A stretch of DNA of 64,000 nucleotides from CAIOZW01 sp049317725 (GTDB lineage Bacteria; Acidobacteriota; Blastocatellia; RBC074), in NCBI GenBank assembly GCA_049317725.1, contig JBMOHS010000001.1, forward strand, positions 1 through 64,000, given 5' to 3'. A program made the position numbers and the translations under genes. The stretch's first letter is position 1; every line of letters begins with the position of its first letter. Positions 54,165 through 63,532 of the stretch are shown here, in pieces. The notes under the pieces were generated by a model. The model was not told where the DNA came from. It saw nothing but the letters and a program-made list of their open reading frames with translations, and ran no database searches.

Positions 54165-55412
54165 ATGCGGATCACATTTCTCTGTCAGTATTTTCCGCCG
54201 GAGATGGGAGCGCCGGCGGCGCGGACGTGGGAGCACACCCGGGAGTGGGTCGCCCAGGGGCACGCCGTGACGGTCGTCACCGGCTTTCCCAACCATCCGA
54301 CGGGGATCCTGCGCCCCGAGTATCGCGGACAGATCCTCGCGCGTGAATCCCCTGCGGGCGTCGATCTGCTGCGCACCTGGGTCTACTGCGCACCGAACAA
54401 GGGATTCTTTCGGCGGAGTCTCAATTTTCTCTCCTTCTTCGGATCGTCGCTGCTCTTCGGGGGGCTGTTGACGAAGCGACCTGACGTGGTCATCGGGACG
54501 TCGCCACAGTTCTTCTGTGCTGTCGCCGCCTACCTGTTGAGCTGTTGGAAGCGGGTGCCTTTCGTCTTCGAGGTTCGCGACATCTGGCCGCAATCGGCGA
54601 TCGAGCTAGGAGCGATCCGGAATCCTCTGCTGATCCGGACCCTCGAAGCGATGGAGGCACAGCTCTACCGTCGTGCTGCCCTGATCGTCATCGTCGCCGA
54701 ATCGACACGCGCCTACCTGCGGGCAAAGGGGATCCCTCCCGAGAAGATAGCCCTGATTCCCAACGGGATCGATCAGCGATTTTTAACGGCAGCGACGCGA
54801 CGGCCAGAGCAGATCCGGACCGAGCACGGATGGGAGGAGAAGTTCCTGGTGGGCTACATTGGCACGCACGGAATGTCGCACGCCCTCGGGAGCGTGCTCG
54901 ACGCCGCCGAGCGGCTGCAAGACGATCCCACCTTCCATTTCCTCTTTATCGGGGAGGGAGCGGAGAAGGAGCGGTTGATGAGCCTCGCGGAAGAGCGCCA
55001 ATTGACCAACGTCACCTTTCTCCCCGAGCAGCCTCGTGAAGAGCTGGCCGCCTTCTACAGAGCCTGCGACATCGGCTTGGTTCCGCTGCGGCGCCTTCCC
55101 ATCTTCCAAAAAGTGCTTCCTTCAAAGCTCTTCGAATGGATGGGCGTCGGCCGTCCAATCGTTTGCAGTGTCGAAGGAGAAGCGGCACAATTGGTGGTGA
55201 CTTCGGGTGGAGGGCAATGCATCGAGCCGGAATCGGCAGATGCCCTGGTCGATGCCCTTCAGCGGCTACAACAAGATCCAACCCAACGAGCGGAGATGGG
55301 GAGAGCTGGGGAGGCCTTCGTCACCACCCGTTACACACGGGCTCACCTCGCCAGGGACTACCTCCGAGTGGTATGCGAACGTATCTCATCCTCTTCACCT
55401 GCTCGATCCTGA
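54165..55412 (+). CDS. Family 4 glycosyltransferase (WbuB-like)
   Basis: The 415-residue product starts MRITFLCQYFPPEMGAPAARTWEHTREW and has VFEVRDIWPQSAIELG, the WbuB/WcaI pattern, then ALIPNGIDQRFL and the C-terminal segment GLVPLRRLPIFQKVLPSKLFEWMGVGRPIV with an acceptor Glu. WbuB adds a fucosamine-type sugar in E. coli O26; the sugar here is unknown. The start is ATG 54165 because it gives the family N-terminus; a TTG at 54129 would make a TTGA overlap with the heparinase-like gene. It overlaps the WecA-like gene by 40 bases. Confidence 0.88.
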   Translation: MRITFLCQYFPPEMGAPAARTWEHTREWVAQGHAVTVVTGFPNHPTGILRPEYRGQILARESPAGVDLLRTWVYCAPNKGFFRRSLNFLSFFGSSLLFGGLLTKRPDVVIGTSPQFFCAVAAYLLSCWKRVPFVFEVRDIWPQSAIELGAIRNPLLIRTLEAMEAQLYRRAALIVIVAESTRAYLRAKGIPPEKIALIPNGIDQRFLTAATRRPEQIRTEHGWEEKFLVGYIGTHGMSHALGSVLDAAERLQDDPTFHFLFIGEGAEKERLMSLAEERQLTNVTFLPEQPREELAAFYRACDIGLVPLRRLPIFQKVLPSKLFEWMGVGRPIVCSVEGEAAQLVVTSGGGQCIEPESADALVDALQRLQQDPTQRAEMGRAGEAFVTTRYTRAHLARDYLRVVCERISSSSPARS

Positions 55413-56935
55413 CGGCCTTACTGTTGACGCCGCTGGTGCGGCGGCGAGCGATCGCCTGGGGGGCCATCGCCATCCCGGACCAGGGGCGCCACATCCACGC
55501 GCGACCGACACCACGGCTCGGCGGCATCGCCATCTACCTCGCCTTCCTGACTGGGCTCGCCTTGGTTCCGCTCTCGGGCAATCTGGTCGCGGAGATCTTC
55601 AGTGCCAACCTGTCGCGCATCCTGGCGCTGCTGATCCCGGCGACGGGAATGATGCTCTTCGGCGTCTATGACGACTTTCGGAGCGCGTCCGCCCCGCTCA
55701 AACTGGCCGTTCAGACGGTCGCGGCGACTGCACTCTTCGTCAGCGGCTTGCGGATCGAGGCGGTCTCCTCCCCGTTCGGGGGGCATTGGGATCTGCCGAT
55801 CTGGTTGAGCTTTCTGGCGACCGCCTTCTGGGTGGCCCTCGTCACCAATGCCTTCAACCTGATCGATGGGATCGACGGACTGGCGTCGGGTGCCTCGATC
55901 TTTGCCTTCCTCTCGATTCTGATCTTCTCGATCGCCCAGGGCCACCCGGAGATCAGCCTGCTGTCGGTCATTCTCATCGGCGCGATCATGGGATTCCTGC
56001 GCTACAACTTCAATCCCGCAACGATCTTCCTTGGCGATTCCGGGAGCCTCTTCCTCGGATTCATGGCGGCGGGACTCTCCCTGGCCGGGTCGCAGAAGGG
56101 CTCAACGATCGTGGCGATCGCCATTCCGCTCGTCTCCTTCGGACTGCCGCTGACGGAGGCGGGGCTCTCGCTCGTACGGCGCTTTTTGAGCGGGGCACCC
56201 CTCCTGGCGGGCGATCGGGGACACATTCACCACCGGCTGCTCGACCGGGGGCTGACCCAGCGACAAGTGGCGATCCTGCTCTACGGGGTCTGCGGGCTCT
56301 TCGCCCTCTTCGGGCTGATGCTCCTCAATCCGCAACGCAATCTGGGAGCGTTGATCTTCTTCGTGGTGGGAGTGGGCGTCATCTTCGGCGTGCAACATCT
56401 GCGCTATCCGGAGTTCAGTGAGCTGGGCCATCAGTTCCGACATCGAGTTCATCGACGGCGGCGAGCCATCGCCGCCAATGTCCGGCTGCGAAGGGTCAGT
56501 GCCGATCTGGCGCGGGCTCGGGACCTCGATGAAGTCTTCGCGGCCCTCGCTCACCTGCAGGAGTCTGGAGAGTTCGACTGCGCGTGGATCGAGATTGATG
56601 ACAGCCGCCGTCCAGCCTCGGGAATTTGGGGGGAGACAGCCGCCTGCCAGCCCTCCCTGTCGCCCGGCCGCACGATCCTCTGGTCCTGGGAAGATCGTCC
56701 GGGACGGGCCGGGGAGATGCGGGAATCCGCCTTCACGTGGTCACTGCGCCTGCCGCTCCGCCAGGGAGCAGATGGCCTTCTTGGAGAGGTGGTCTTCTGC
56801 CGGGATCTGCGGCGGGGGGCTGCCCATCTCGACCTCTCCGCCCTTTGCGACCAACTCCCGGACGACCTGAGCCTCGCCCTCGAACGGCTCCTCCCCAGGA
56901 AGACCGATCCCGCCCCCTCCTCGCCTCACTCCTGA
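55373..56935 (+). CDS. WecA/TagO-type undecaprenyl-phosphate GlcNAc-1-phosphate transferase with C-terminal extension
   Basis: The first ~345 residues are an integral membrane PNPT enzyme that puts the first sugar phosphate on undecaprenyl phosphate. Motifs are [31 protein letters not shown] (near residue 99), [27 protein letters not shown] and [11 protein letters not shown] (near 283). The remaining ~170 residues are soluble and basic, then GAF-like in pattern ([44 protein letters not shown]); simple WecA proteins end after the membrane part. The ATG at 55373 starts the first transmembrane helix and overlaps the previous gene. It is the last EPS gene and probably the initiating enzyme. Confidence 0.9.
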   Translation: MRTYLILFTCSILTALLLTPLVRRRAIAWGAIAIPDQGRHIHARPTPRLGGIAIYLAFLTGLALVPLSGNLVAEIFSANLSRILALLIPATGMMLFGVYDDFRSASAPLKLAVQTVAATALFVSGLRIEAVSSPFGGHWDLPIWLSFLATAFWVALVTNAFNLIDGIDGLASGASIFAFLSILIFSIAQGHPEISLLSVILIGAIMGFLRYNFNPATIFLGDSGSLFLGFMAAGLSLAGSQKGSTIVAIAIPLVSFGLPLTEAGLSLVRRFLSGAPLLAGDRGHIHHRLLDRGLTQRQVAILLYGVCGLFALFGLMLLNPQRNLGALIFFVVGVGVIFGVQHLRYPEFSELGHQFRHRVHRRRRAIAANVRLRRVSADLARARDLDEVFAALAHLQESGEFDCAWIEIDDSRRPASGIWGETAACQPSLSPGRTILWSWEDRPGRAGEMRESAFTWSLRLPLRQGADGLLGEVVFCRDLRRGAAHLDLSALCDQLPDDLSLALERLLPRKTDPAPSSPHS

Positions 56936-57375
56936 TGACGGAAGGGGATAAAGGTCGGGTCGTCCTGATGGACGCGCTCCCACCGCAGAAACTCGTAAAA
57001 CCCACACCGATTCTCTTCAGGATAGCTGCGACAGGTCGTCGGACGATGCTCGTAGACCGTGCAGCGCCGCTCAACCGGATGCAGGAACTGGCAGGCACTC
57101 TTGTAGATCGAATCGCGCCGATGGCGGAGCACCCGGTGGCCGTAGGCTTTGACCAGCTTGGTAAACCGTTTCTCCGCGACCTCGTAGCTGAGTTCGAAGC
57201 GGCGGGCGAGCCGCTGAATGTCCTGCTTCGTCACCAGAATCCACTCGTAGGTGCAGCAGTATGCCGGACAGACCGAGCAGTCGTACCGCAACCGGGGAGA
57301 GGCCTTGCGGACAGGGGTGGCAGGGGTGGCTGGCAGGACGGGCAGCTCTTTCTTCTTCTTCGTGGGCATAGGCAT
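56926..57375 (-). CDS. YkgJ-like cysteine-cluster protein
   Basis: The 149-residue product has the YkgJ/Fli-B-type cysteine pattern: CSVCPAYCC near residues 33-41, [25 protein letters not shown], and a late CGFYEF. The cysteines probably bind a metal or an iron-sulfur cluster; the role is unknown. A Lys-rich N-terminus precedes it. The start ATG overlaps the UDG stop by one base (TAATG), so translation is coupled. The ten-base overlap with the WecA-like gene on the other strand marks the end of this operon. Confidence 0.85.
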   Translation of the reverse strand: MPMPTKKKKELPVLPATPATPVRKASPRLRYDCSVCPAYCCTYEWILVTKQDIQRLARRFELSYEVAEKRFTKLVKAYGHRVLRHRRDSIYKSACQFLHPVERRCTVYEHRPTTCRSYPEENRCGFYEFLRWERVHQDDPTFIPFRHQE

Positions 57376-58172
57376 TACGAGGATGGGGAATTCGACCGGC
57401 CGGACGACTGCAAAAAATCCCGCACCTTCTTGAGATCCTCCCAGGCCTCCGGCTTCTTGTCGGGACTGCGCAGGAGGTAGGCAGGGTGGTACGTCGGCAG
57501 AACGAGGATCTCACTCAAGGCGGGATAGGGCTGAAAGGTACCGCGCAAGCGGGTGATCCCCACTTTGGAATCGAGGAGCGCCTGGGTAGCGGGGTTGCCG
57601 AGCGTGACGATCAACTTCGGCCGGATCGCGGCGATCTGGCGGCGCAGAAACGGGAGGCACGCCTCGACCTCGTCCCGCTCGGGGGCGCGGTTTCCCGGCG
57701 GACGGGACTTGACGACATTGGCAATGTAGACCTCGTCGCGCTGGAACCCAATCGCCTCGATCATCCGGGTGAGAAGCTGGCCCGCCCGCCCGACAAACGG
57801 GCGTCCCGAAGCATCCTCATCCGCACCGGGGCCCTCTCCGACAAACATCAGCCGCGCCTGCGGGTTGCCCTCGCCAAAGACGAGCTGGGTGCGCGTCGAC
57901 CAGAGCTTGCAACGCTGACACTCGCCGAGGTCGCGTCGAATCTCCTCGAGCGTCTCGGCGCGCTCTGCAGAGCCTCCCCCCTCGACGAGGGGCAGTGAAG
58001 GCCTCGCCTCCATTCTCTTCACCGGTGTCTCCTCTCCCTGTGGAGCCATTGCCCGTGGCGCCGGCGGATCGAGCGTCACCACGCCGAGTTCCCGAAAGAA
58101 ACGGAGATGCTCGGCGGTATCGGCCAGCAGCTCCTCAAACTCCTCCCGCCACCCTTCGCCCGGACCACTCAT
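57375..58172 (-). CDS. Uracil-DNA glycosylase, family 4
   Basis: The 265-residue enzyme removes uracil from DNA. The family-4 iron-sulfur cysteines begin with [18 protein letters not shown]. The catalytic segment is [23 protein letters not shown], and the late motif is [13 protein letters not shown] with the conserved His. [17 protein letters not shown] is also typical. The first ~75 residues are a variable N-terminal region. The start overlaps the coaBC stop as ATGA. It is in an operon with coaBC, rpoZ, gmk and yicC, an order seen in several phyla. Confidence 0.95.
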   Translation of the reverse strand: MSGPGEGWREEFEELLADTAEHLRFFRELGVVTLDPPAPRAMAPQGEETPVKRMEARPSLPLVEGGGSAERAETLEEIRRDLGECQRCKLWSTRTQLVFGEGNPQARLMFVGEGPGADEDASGRPFVGRAGQLLTRMIEAIGFQRDEVYIANVVKSRPPGNRAPERDEVEACLPFLRRQIAAIRPKLIVTLGNPATQALLDSKVGITRLRGTFQPYPALSEILVLPTYHPAYLLRSPDKKPEAWEDLKKVRDFLQSSGRSNSPSS

Positions 58173-59443
58173 CGGGACTCCTCCCCGGGTTGCCCCGCGC
58201 GGGGCGTCTCGATGGAACGCATCCCGGCAATCTCATCGAGGATGCGATCGGCCATGGCGCGCTTCGATTGGAGCGGAAGGTCCCGCCGCTGGCCATCCTG
58301 CCGCAGGAGGGTCGCAACATTGGTCTCCCCATCGAAGCCGGCCCCAGGGATCGTCACATCGTTGGCGATGATCAGGTCGAGCCCCTTGGCCCGCAACTTG
58401 GACTCGGCATAGGCGAGGAGGTTCTCCGACTCGGCGGCAAAGCCGGCGACGAGGCGTCCGGCGCGTCCCGGCGCCCCGGCGACCGCGGCGAGGATATCCT
58501 CCGTCGGCTCCAATTCGAGGGTGAGGCGACCGTCTCCCTGCTTCTTGATCTTGGTCTGCGCCTGGGCCGCCAGTCGAAAATCGGCAACCGCCGCAGCACC
58601 GAGATAGATCGTTGTCGCCTCGAGGGCCCCCATCACCGCGCGGTACATCTCCCGTGTCGAGCGGGACTCGATGACATCCATCCCAAGCGGGCGTGGCAAC
58701 TGGACGGGTCCGGTGACGAGCGTCACCCGTGCTCCCCGATCCCGGGCCGCTTCGGCCAACGCATAGCCCATCCGTCCCGAAGATCGATTGGTCAGAAACC
58801 GGACCGGGTCGAGATCCTCGACCGTCGGGCCCGCCGTCACCAGCACGTGGGCACCAGCGAAGTCCTGAGCGCGCCCCATCTTGCCCGCGGCCAGCAAGGC
58901 CAGCGACCGGGAGACAATCTCAGACGGCTCGGCAAGGCGTCCGACCCCCACTTCGCCGCAAGCCTGATACCCCGATCCCGGCTCGACAATCGAGACCCCG
59001 CGCCCACGCAACCGCGCGAGGTTCTCCTGGGTCGCCGGGTGGTGCCACATCTCGACGTTCATTGCTGGTGCCACCAGGACCGGATTGGTGTTCGAGAGGT
59101 AGAGAGTCGAGAGAAAGTCGTCGGCCAACCCGTAGGCAAACTTCGCGAGGACGTTGGCCGTCGCCGGGGCGACGAGAAGAAGCTGGGCCTCCCGCGCCAA
59201 GGCGATGTGCTCGATCACCGCATAGTCGGGGCGCTCGTACATCCCGACGATGACCGGACGCCCCGAGAGCGCCTCAAAGGTCAACGGGCGCACGAACTCG
59301 GTCGCGTGTCGGGTCATGACCACCTGAACGGTCGCGCCCGCCTGCTGCAGCCCCCGCAGGATCTCGACCGCCTTGTAGACGCCAATGCACCCGGTCACGC
59401 CCAGCAGGACGTGGCGGGCCTCCTTGCGCAGTTCGACCGGCAT
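58169..59443 (-). CDS. coaBC: Bifunctional phosphopantothenoylcysteine decarboxylase / phosphopantothenate-cysteine ligase
   Basis: CoaBC carries out two steps of coenzyme A synthesis. The N-terminal flavin domain has LLGVTGCIGVYKAVEILRGL, the active-site His in IEHIALAREA, and APAMNVEMWHHP with the conserved PAMN. The flavodoxin-like ligase domain follows: VLVTAGPTVEDLDPVRFLTN, the cofactor loop NRSSGRMGYALAEAA and VAGFAAESE. The substrate-clamp cysteine is in GYQACGEVGVGRL. The length (424) is normal. The ATG at 59443 follows a GAGGGGGAG site. Confidence 0.96.
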   Translation of the reverse strand: MPVELRKEARHVLLGVTGCIGVYKAVEILRGLQQAGATVQVVMTRHATEFVRPLTFEALSGRPVIVGMYERPDYAVIEHIALAREAQLLLVAPATANVLAKFAYGLADDFLSTLYLSNTNPVLVAPAMNVEMWHHPATQENLARLRGRGVSIVEPGSGYQACGEVGVGRLAEPSEIVSRSLALLAAGKMGRAQDFAGAHVLVTAGPTVEDLDPVRFLTNRSSGRMGYALAEAARDRGARVTLVTGPVQLPRPLGMDVIESRSTREMYRAVMGALEATTIYLGAAAVADFRLAAQAQTKIKKQGDGRLTLELEPTEDILAAVAGAPGRAGRLVAGFAAESENLLAYAESKLRAKGLDLIIANDVTIPGAGFDGETNVATLLRQDGQRRDLPLQSKRAMADRILDEIAGMRSIETPRAGQPGEESR

Positions 59444-59452
59444 CTCCCCCCT

Positions 59453-59686
59453 CTACTCTTCCTCCGCATCGAAGATCTCGAACTCGATCTTGCCCTGCTC
59501 CACCTCTTCGAGGGCGATGCGGGTCACCTTGGCATTGGGCATGACGACTCGCGGACGGGCGCCGCGGGCGAGCTGTTTGCTCCGCTTGGCCGCGATCAGG
59601 ATCTTGCGGTACTTGCTATCGATCTTTCCCGTAGTCCAGGTATGTTGCGGCGTCTCCTCGGCACTGGTCTCTTTCTTGGCTACCAT
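59453..59686 (-). CDS. rpoZ: RNA polymerase omega subunit
   Basis: The ~77-residue protein has the omega-like core SKYRKILIAAKRSKQLARGA followed by RVTRIALEEVEQGKIEFEIF. Omega helps fold the beta' subunit. The place in the gmk-rpoZ-coaBC order supports the call, since small omega proteins are hard to identify alone. I chose the ATG at 59686, with GGAGG nine bases upstream; the ATG two codons earlier (59692) has only three bases of spacing. Confidence 0.85.
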   Translation of the reverse strand: MVAKKETSAEETPQHTWTTGKIDSKYRKILIAAKRSKQLARGARPRVVMPNAKVTRIALEEVEQGKIEFEIFDAEEE

Positions 59687-59714
59687 TCCCATTCACCTCC
59701 ATCATTCTCGGCTA

Positions 59715-60332
59715 TCATTCTGACTGTTGAAACGTTTGTAAAATCTCTTCGGCATTTGGCGCGCGGCATTCACGGCGCGCCCGGCCTGCGCGGATGATCG
59801 CCGCGACTTCGGCCACCGCCTCCGACAACTGGTCATTGACGACCAAGTAGTCGAAATGGCGATACTGGGCGACTTCGTCAACGGCATTGCGCAACCGCAA
59901 GCGGAGATCCGGACCCGCCGCTCCATCCCGTCCTCCCAGGCGATCGACGAGGATCGCGTAGGACGGCGGCAAAATAAAGATGCTCAGGGCATCGGGATAG
60001 GCTTGCCGAATCTGCCGCTCTCCCTGCACGTCGATTGTCAGGATGACATCGTAGCCCGCTCCCCGCAATTGTGCGATGGCCCGACGCCCTGTCCCGTAAT
60101 AATTGCCATGGACCAAGGCCCATTCGAGGAGGTCGCCCTCCTCGATCAACGCGGCAAATCGCTCCCGGGTGACGAAATGGTAGTGCTGCCCATCGAGCTC
60201 CCCCGGTCTGGCCGAACGGGAGGTGTAGGAGATCGACGGGCGCACCCGCTCATCCCGCCGCAGCACCTCTGCGACCAGGGTCGTCTTCCCTGCCCCTGAT
60301 GGTGCCGACACAATGATGAGGTTTCCGCTCAT
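59715..60332 (-). CDS. gmk: Guanylate kinase
   Basis: The 205-residue enzyme phosphorylates GMP to GDP. The P-loop is SAPSGAGKTT (residues ~9-18), and the GMP-binding part has SISYTSRSARPGELDGQHYHFV, EWALVHGNYYGTG and VILTIDVQGERQIR. The lid segment is DLRLRLRNAVDEV. The ATG at 60332 gives the usual N-terminus (MSGNLIIVSAPSG); the open frame beyond it is basic and low complexity. It is between yicC and rpoZ, the classic order. Confidence 0.96.
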   Translation of the reverse strand: MSGNLIIVSAPSGAGKTTLVAEVLRRDERVRPSISYTSRSARPGELDGQHYHFVTRERFAALIEEGDLLEWALVHGNYYGTGRRAIAQLRGAGYDVILTIDVQGERQIRQAYPDALSIFILPPSYAILVDRLGGRDGAAGPDLRLRLRNAVDEVAQYRHFDYLVVNDQLSEAVAEVAAIIRAGRARRECRAPNAEEILQTFQQSE

Positions 60333-60354
60333 ATCCAGCCTGGCTCCCGCGGCC

Positions 60355-61233
60355 TCACTCGACGTTGAGGGCCTGCTCCCGCAGCTTCTCGACCTCGGTC
60401 TTGATGGCAATCGCGGCGTCACAGATCGCCAACTCCGCCGATTTGGAGAGCACGGTGTTGGCCTCCCGATTGGTCTCCTGGAGGAGAAAATCGAGCTTCT
60501 TCCCGATCTCGGTCCCAGTCTCGTTCAAGAGCAGATCGCGCAACTGCGTGAGGTGGCTCCGCAACCGCGCCATCTCCTCGGTGATGTCGCTCCGCTCGGC
60601 CAGGTAGGCGACCTCCTGGGTCAGGCGCGTCTCGTCCAGCACCGTCCGGTCGAGCAGCTCTCCGACCCGCTTGCGAAGCTTTTCGCGATAGGCGTCGACG
60701 ACCCCTGCTTCATTGGCTTCGATGACGGCAAGGTGGGTCTCGATTCGCGAAACCCGGAGAAGCAGTTCACGCTGCAACTCCTCTCCCTCGACCTCCCGCA
60801 TCGCCACGAGACGGTTCAACGCCACGGAGAGCGCCTCTTCGATGCCCAAGACGACCTCCTCGGCCAGCCCTTGGGCCGCCTTCGGCTGCAGGACATTGGG
60901 CAGTCGGGCAACGGTCGACAGGTCGGGCTCGCCGACCAGTCCAAACTCGTCCCGCATCGTTCGCAAGGCATCGAGGTAGCCCCGAATCAGCGCCCGATTG
61001 AGTTCGTACTCGACCGTTCCTGTCTGGGAGAAGCTGATGTTGATATCGACCCGCCCCCGCGAGAGGCGTGCCTGGATCCGCTTCTTGAGGACGATCTCCA
61101 GCGAGGCCAGCTCCGCTGGGGCGCGCCAATGAATATCGAGGTTGCGGTTATTGACGGAGCGCAGGTCGACCGTCACGCTGAAGGTCTGCCCATTGACGGC
61201 GCCCTGCCCAAATCCTGTCATGCTCCTGATCAT
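60355..61233 (-). CDS. YicC-family endoribonuclease
   Basis: The 292-residue protein has the family N-terminus MIRSMTGFGQGAV and the C-terminal signature GKKLDFLLQETNREANTVLSKS. The middle is helical and charged. E. coli YicC is an endoribonuclease acting on small RNAs. The ATG at 61233 has GGGGAAG eight bases upstream. It lies 18 bases after the msbA-like stop and 22 bases before gmk, so it is inside the operon. Confidence 0.95.
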   Translation of the reverse strand: MIRSMTGFGQGAVNGQTFSVTVDLRSVNNRNLDIHWRAPAELASLEIVLKKRIQARLSRGRVDINISFSQTGTVEYELNRALIRGYLDALRTMRDEFGLVGEPDLSTVARLPNVLQPKAAQGLAEEVVLGIEEALSVALNRLVAMREVEGEELQRELLLRVSRIETHLAVIEANEAGVVDAYREKLRKRVGELLDRTVLDETRLTQEVAYLAERSDITEEMARLRSHLTQLRDLLLNETGTEIGKKLDFLLQETNREANTVLSKSAELAICDAAIAIKTEVEKLREQALNVE

Positions 61234-61251
61234 CGTCGATCTTCCCCTTTT

Positions 61252-63099
61252 TCAACTCGCGTGTCCGGACGAGGCGGGTGAGTGGGCTCGTTCGGATGCG
61301 GCGGGCCGATCCTCCTCGGCAAACTGCAGCTCGTAGAGCCGCCGATAGATCCCGCCACGATCGAGCAGTTCCTGATGCGTTCCCATCTCGGCGAGCCGGC
61401 CCGCTTCGAGAACAAGGATGCGATCGGCCCGCCGCACCGTCGAGAGGCGGTGCGCGATGACGATCGTCGTCCGGCCCGCCATCAGATTGTTGAGCGCCGA
61501 TTGGACCAGTCGCTCACTCTCGGTGTCGAGGGCGCTCGTCGCCTCGTCCAGAATCAGGATCGGAGCGTCCTTGAGGAGGGCCCGCGCGATCGCGACTCGC
61601 TGGCGCTGCCCTCCGGAAAGGATCAGCCCGCGCTCCCCGACCACCGTCTCATAGCCCTCCGGCAATCGCTGGATGAACTCCCCGGCAAGCGCGGCCCGGG
61701 CGGCTGCCGCAATCCGCTCCCCGCCTGGATCGCTTCCCCCGGCACCGTAGGCGATGTTGGCCCGCACCGTCTCGTTGAAGAGGCTCACCTCCTGGGTGAC
61801 CATCGCGATCTGCTCCCGCAACGACGCCAGCTCAAGGTCCCGCACATCGACACCATCTATCCGGATCTCCCCCTCCGTCACATCATAGAGCCGCGGAATC
61901 AGATTGGTCAGGGTGCTCTTCCCCGCCCCGCTCTGCCCAACGATCGCGACCATCTCCCCCGCCCGGACCGTGAAGGTGATCCCCTCCAGAACCTGCTGCT
62001 CGAAGCCTCCCCCGTAGGCAAAGGAGACCCCGCGAAACTCAATCTCCCGCGCGAAGGGTGCCATCGGCCGAGCCCCTGGACGGTTCTGCGTCTCGCACGC
62101 CTCGTCGAGCAGCCGGAAGATGCGAGTCGCCGAGGTCAATCCCTGCTGCAGATCATGCTGCAACCGGCTCAGCCGACGCACTGGATCGTAGGCCTTGAAC
62201 ATGGCCACCAGAAAGGTCGCAAACCCACCCAAGCTCATCTGACCGAGCAGGATGCTTCGCTGGGCGTAGAGCAACAACGAGGCCACCGCGACAATCCCGA
62301 CCGTCTCCAAGACGATCGGGGACAGAAAGTAGATCCGCATTGCCCGCAACTGATCGCGCATCTGCTGCCGGGCCGACCGTCCAAAGCGTGCGCTCTCGTA
62401 CTCTTCCATGCCAAAGACCTTGACGACGCGTTGCGAGGAGAGGGCCTCTTGGGCCACATCCAACATCTCCGCACCACTCTCCTGCCGCGAATGGAGGTGC
62501 CGCCGCAGCCGCTGATTGAAGGTCGTCGTCAACCAGGCCACCGGCGGACCAAGCAGCAGGATCGCCAGCGCCAACCGCCAGTTGAGCCGAAAAAGCAGTA
62601 CCAAGTAGACCGTCAGGGAGACAGATTCCCGCAAAAGGTCCCGCAACGTGTCCGAGACCGCCCGCTCGACCAAGGCCGCGTCACTCACCAGATGTGCCGT
62701 CAACTCGTTGGTCGAATGGCGCGCAAAGAAGGGGGCCGCTTGGCGAATGATGTGGTCGTAGAGCGACGAGCGCAGGTCAGCGATGACGTGCTGCCCAATG
62801 TAGCTCATCGAGTAGGAGGAGAAGTACTCCGTCGCCCCCTTGAGCAGCGTGAAAGCAACCAGCAGGTAGGCGATGACGTCCAGCCCCGCCGATCCTCCTG
62901 GCAACCACCGCGTCCAGAAGAGCGACTTCCCCACTGCCGCCTGCCCGAACTGACTGCTCGCCAGCGTGTCGAAGATCGGCTGCAGCAGCAGAATCGTCGC
63001 CCCTTCGAGCAGGCCTGTTGCAATCATCAGCAAGAGCGACCCAATAAAGATCGTCCGGTACGGGCGCAGATAACGCAACAGTCGGGAAAGTTCTCGCAT
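61252..63099 (-). CDS. MsbA-like lipid A/glycolipid ABC exporter (fused permease-ATPase)
   Basis: The 615-residue half-transporter has six transmembrane helices in the first ~320 residues (starting RLLRYLRPYRTIFIGSLLLM) and an ATPase domain: Walker A GQSGAGKST, Q-loop VTQEVSLF, signature LSGGQRQRVAIARALL, Walker B PILILDEATSALD and the switch His in VIAHRLSTV. It should act as a homodimer flipping a lipid such as lipid A or a lipid-linked sugar. No ribosome site is clear before the ATG at 63099. It is the first gene of the minus-strand operon ending at the YkgJ gene. MsbA identity, rather than a multidrug exporter, is inferred. Confidence 0.88.
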   Translation of the reverse strand: MRELSRLLRYLRPYRTIFIGSLLLMIATGLLEGATILLLQPIFDTLASSQFGQAAVGKSLFWTRWLPGGSAGLDVIAYLLVAFTLLKGATEYFSSYSMSYIGQHVIADLRSSLYDHIIRQAAPFFARHSTNELTAHLVSDAALVERAVSDTLRDLLRESVSLTVYLVLLFRLNWRLALAILLLGPPVAWLTTTFNQRLRRHLHSRQESGAEMLDVAQEALSSQRVVKVFGMEEYESARFGRSARQQMRDQLRAMRIYFLSPIVLETVGIVAVASLLLYAQRSILLGQMSLGGFATFLVAMFKAYDPVRRLSRLQHDLQQGLTSATRIFRLLDEACETQNRPGARPMAPFAREIEFRGVSFAYGGGFEQQVLEGITFTVRAGEMVAIVGQSGAGKSTLTNLIPRLYDVTEGEIRIDGVDVRDLELASLREQIAMVTQEVSLFNETVRANIAYGAGGSDPGGERIAAAARAALAGEFIQRLPEGYETVVGERGLILSGGQRQRVAIARALLKDAPILILDEATSALDTESERLVQSALNNLMAGRTTIVIAHRLSTVRRADRILVLEAGRLAEMGTHQELLDRGGIYRRLYELQFAEEDRPAASERAHSPASSGHAS

Positions 63100-63146
63100 G
63101 ACGAACGATGTGGTGGCTGTGCCCCCTCCCCCTTTGACGGAAGGGT

Positions 63147-63504
<358 letters not shown>

Positions 63505-63532
63505 TCCATCACAAATTCTCGCCTTGACTGCC

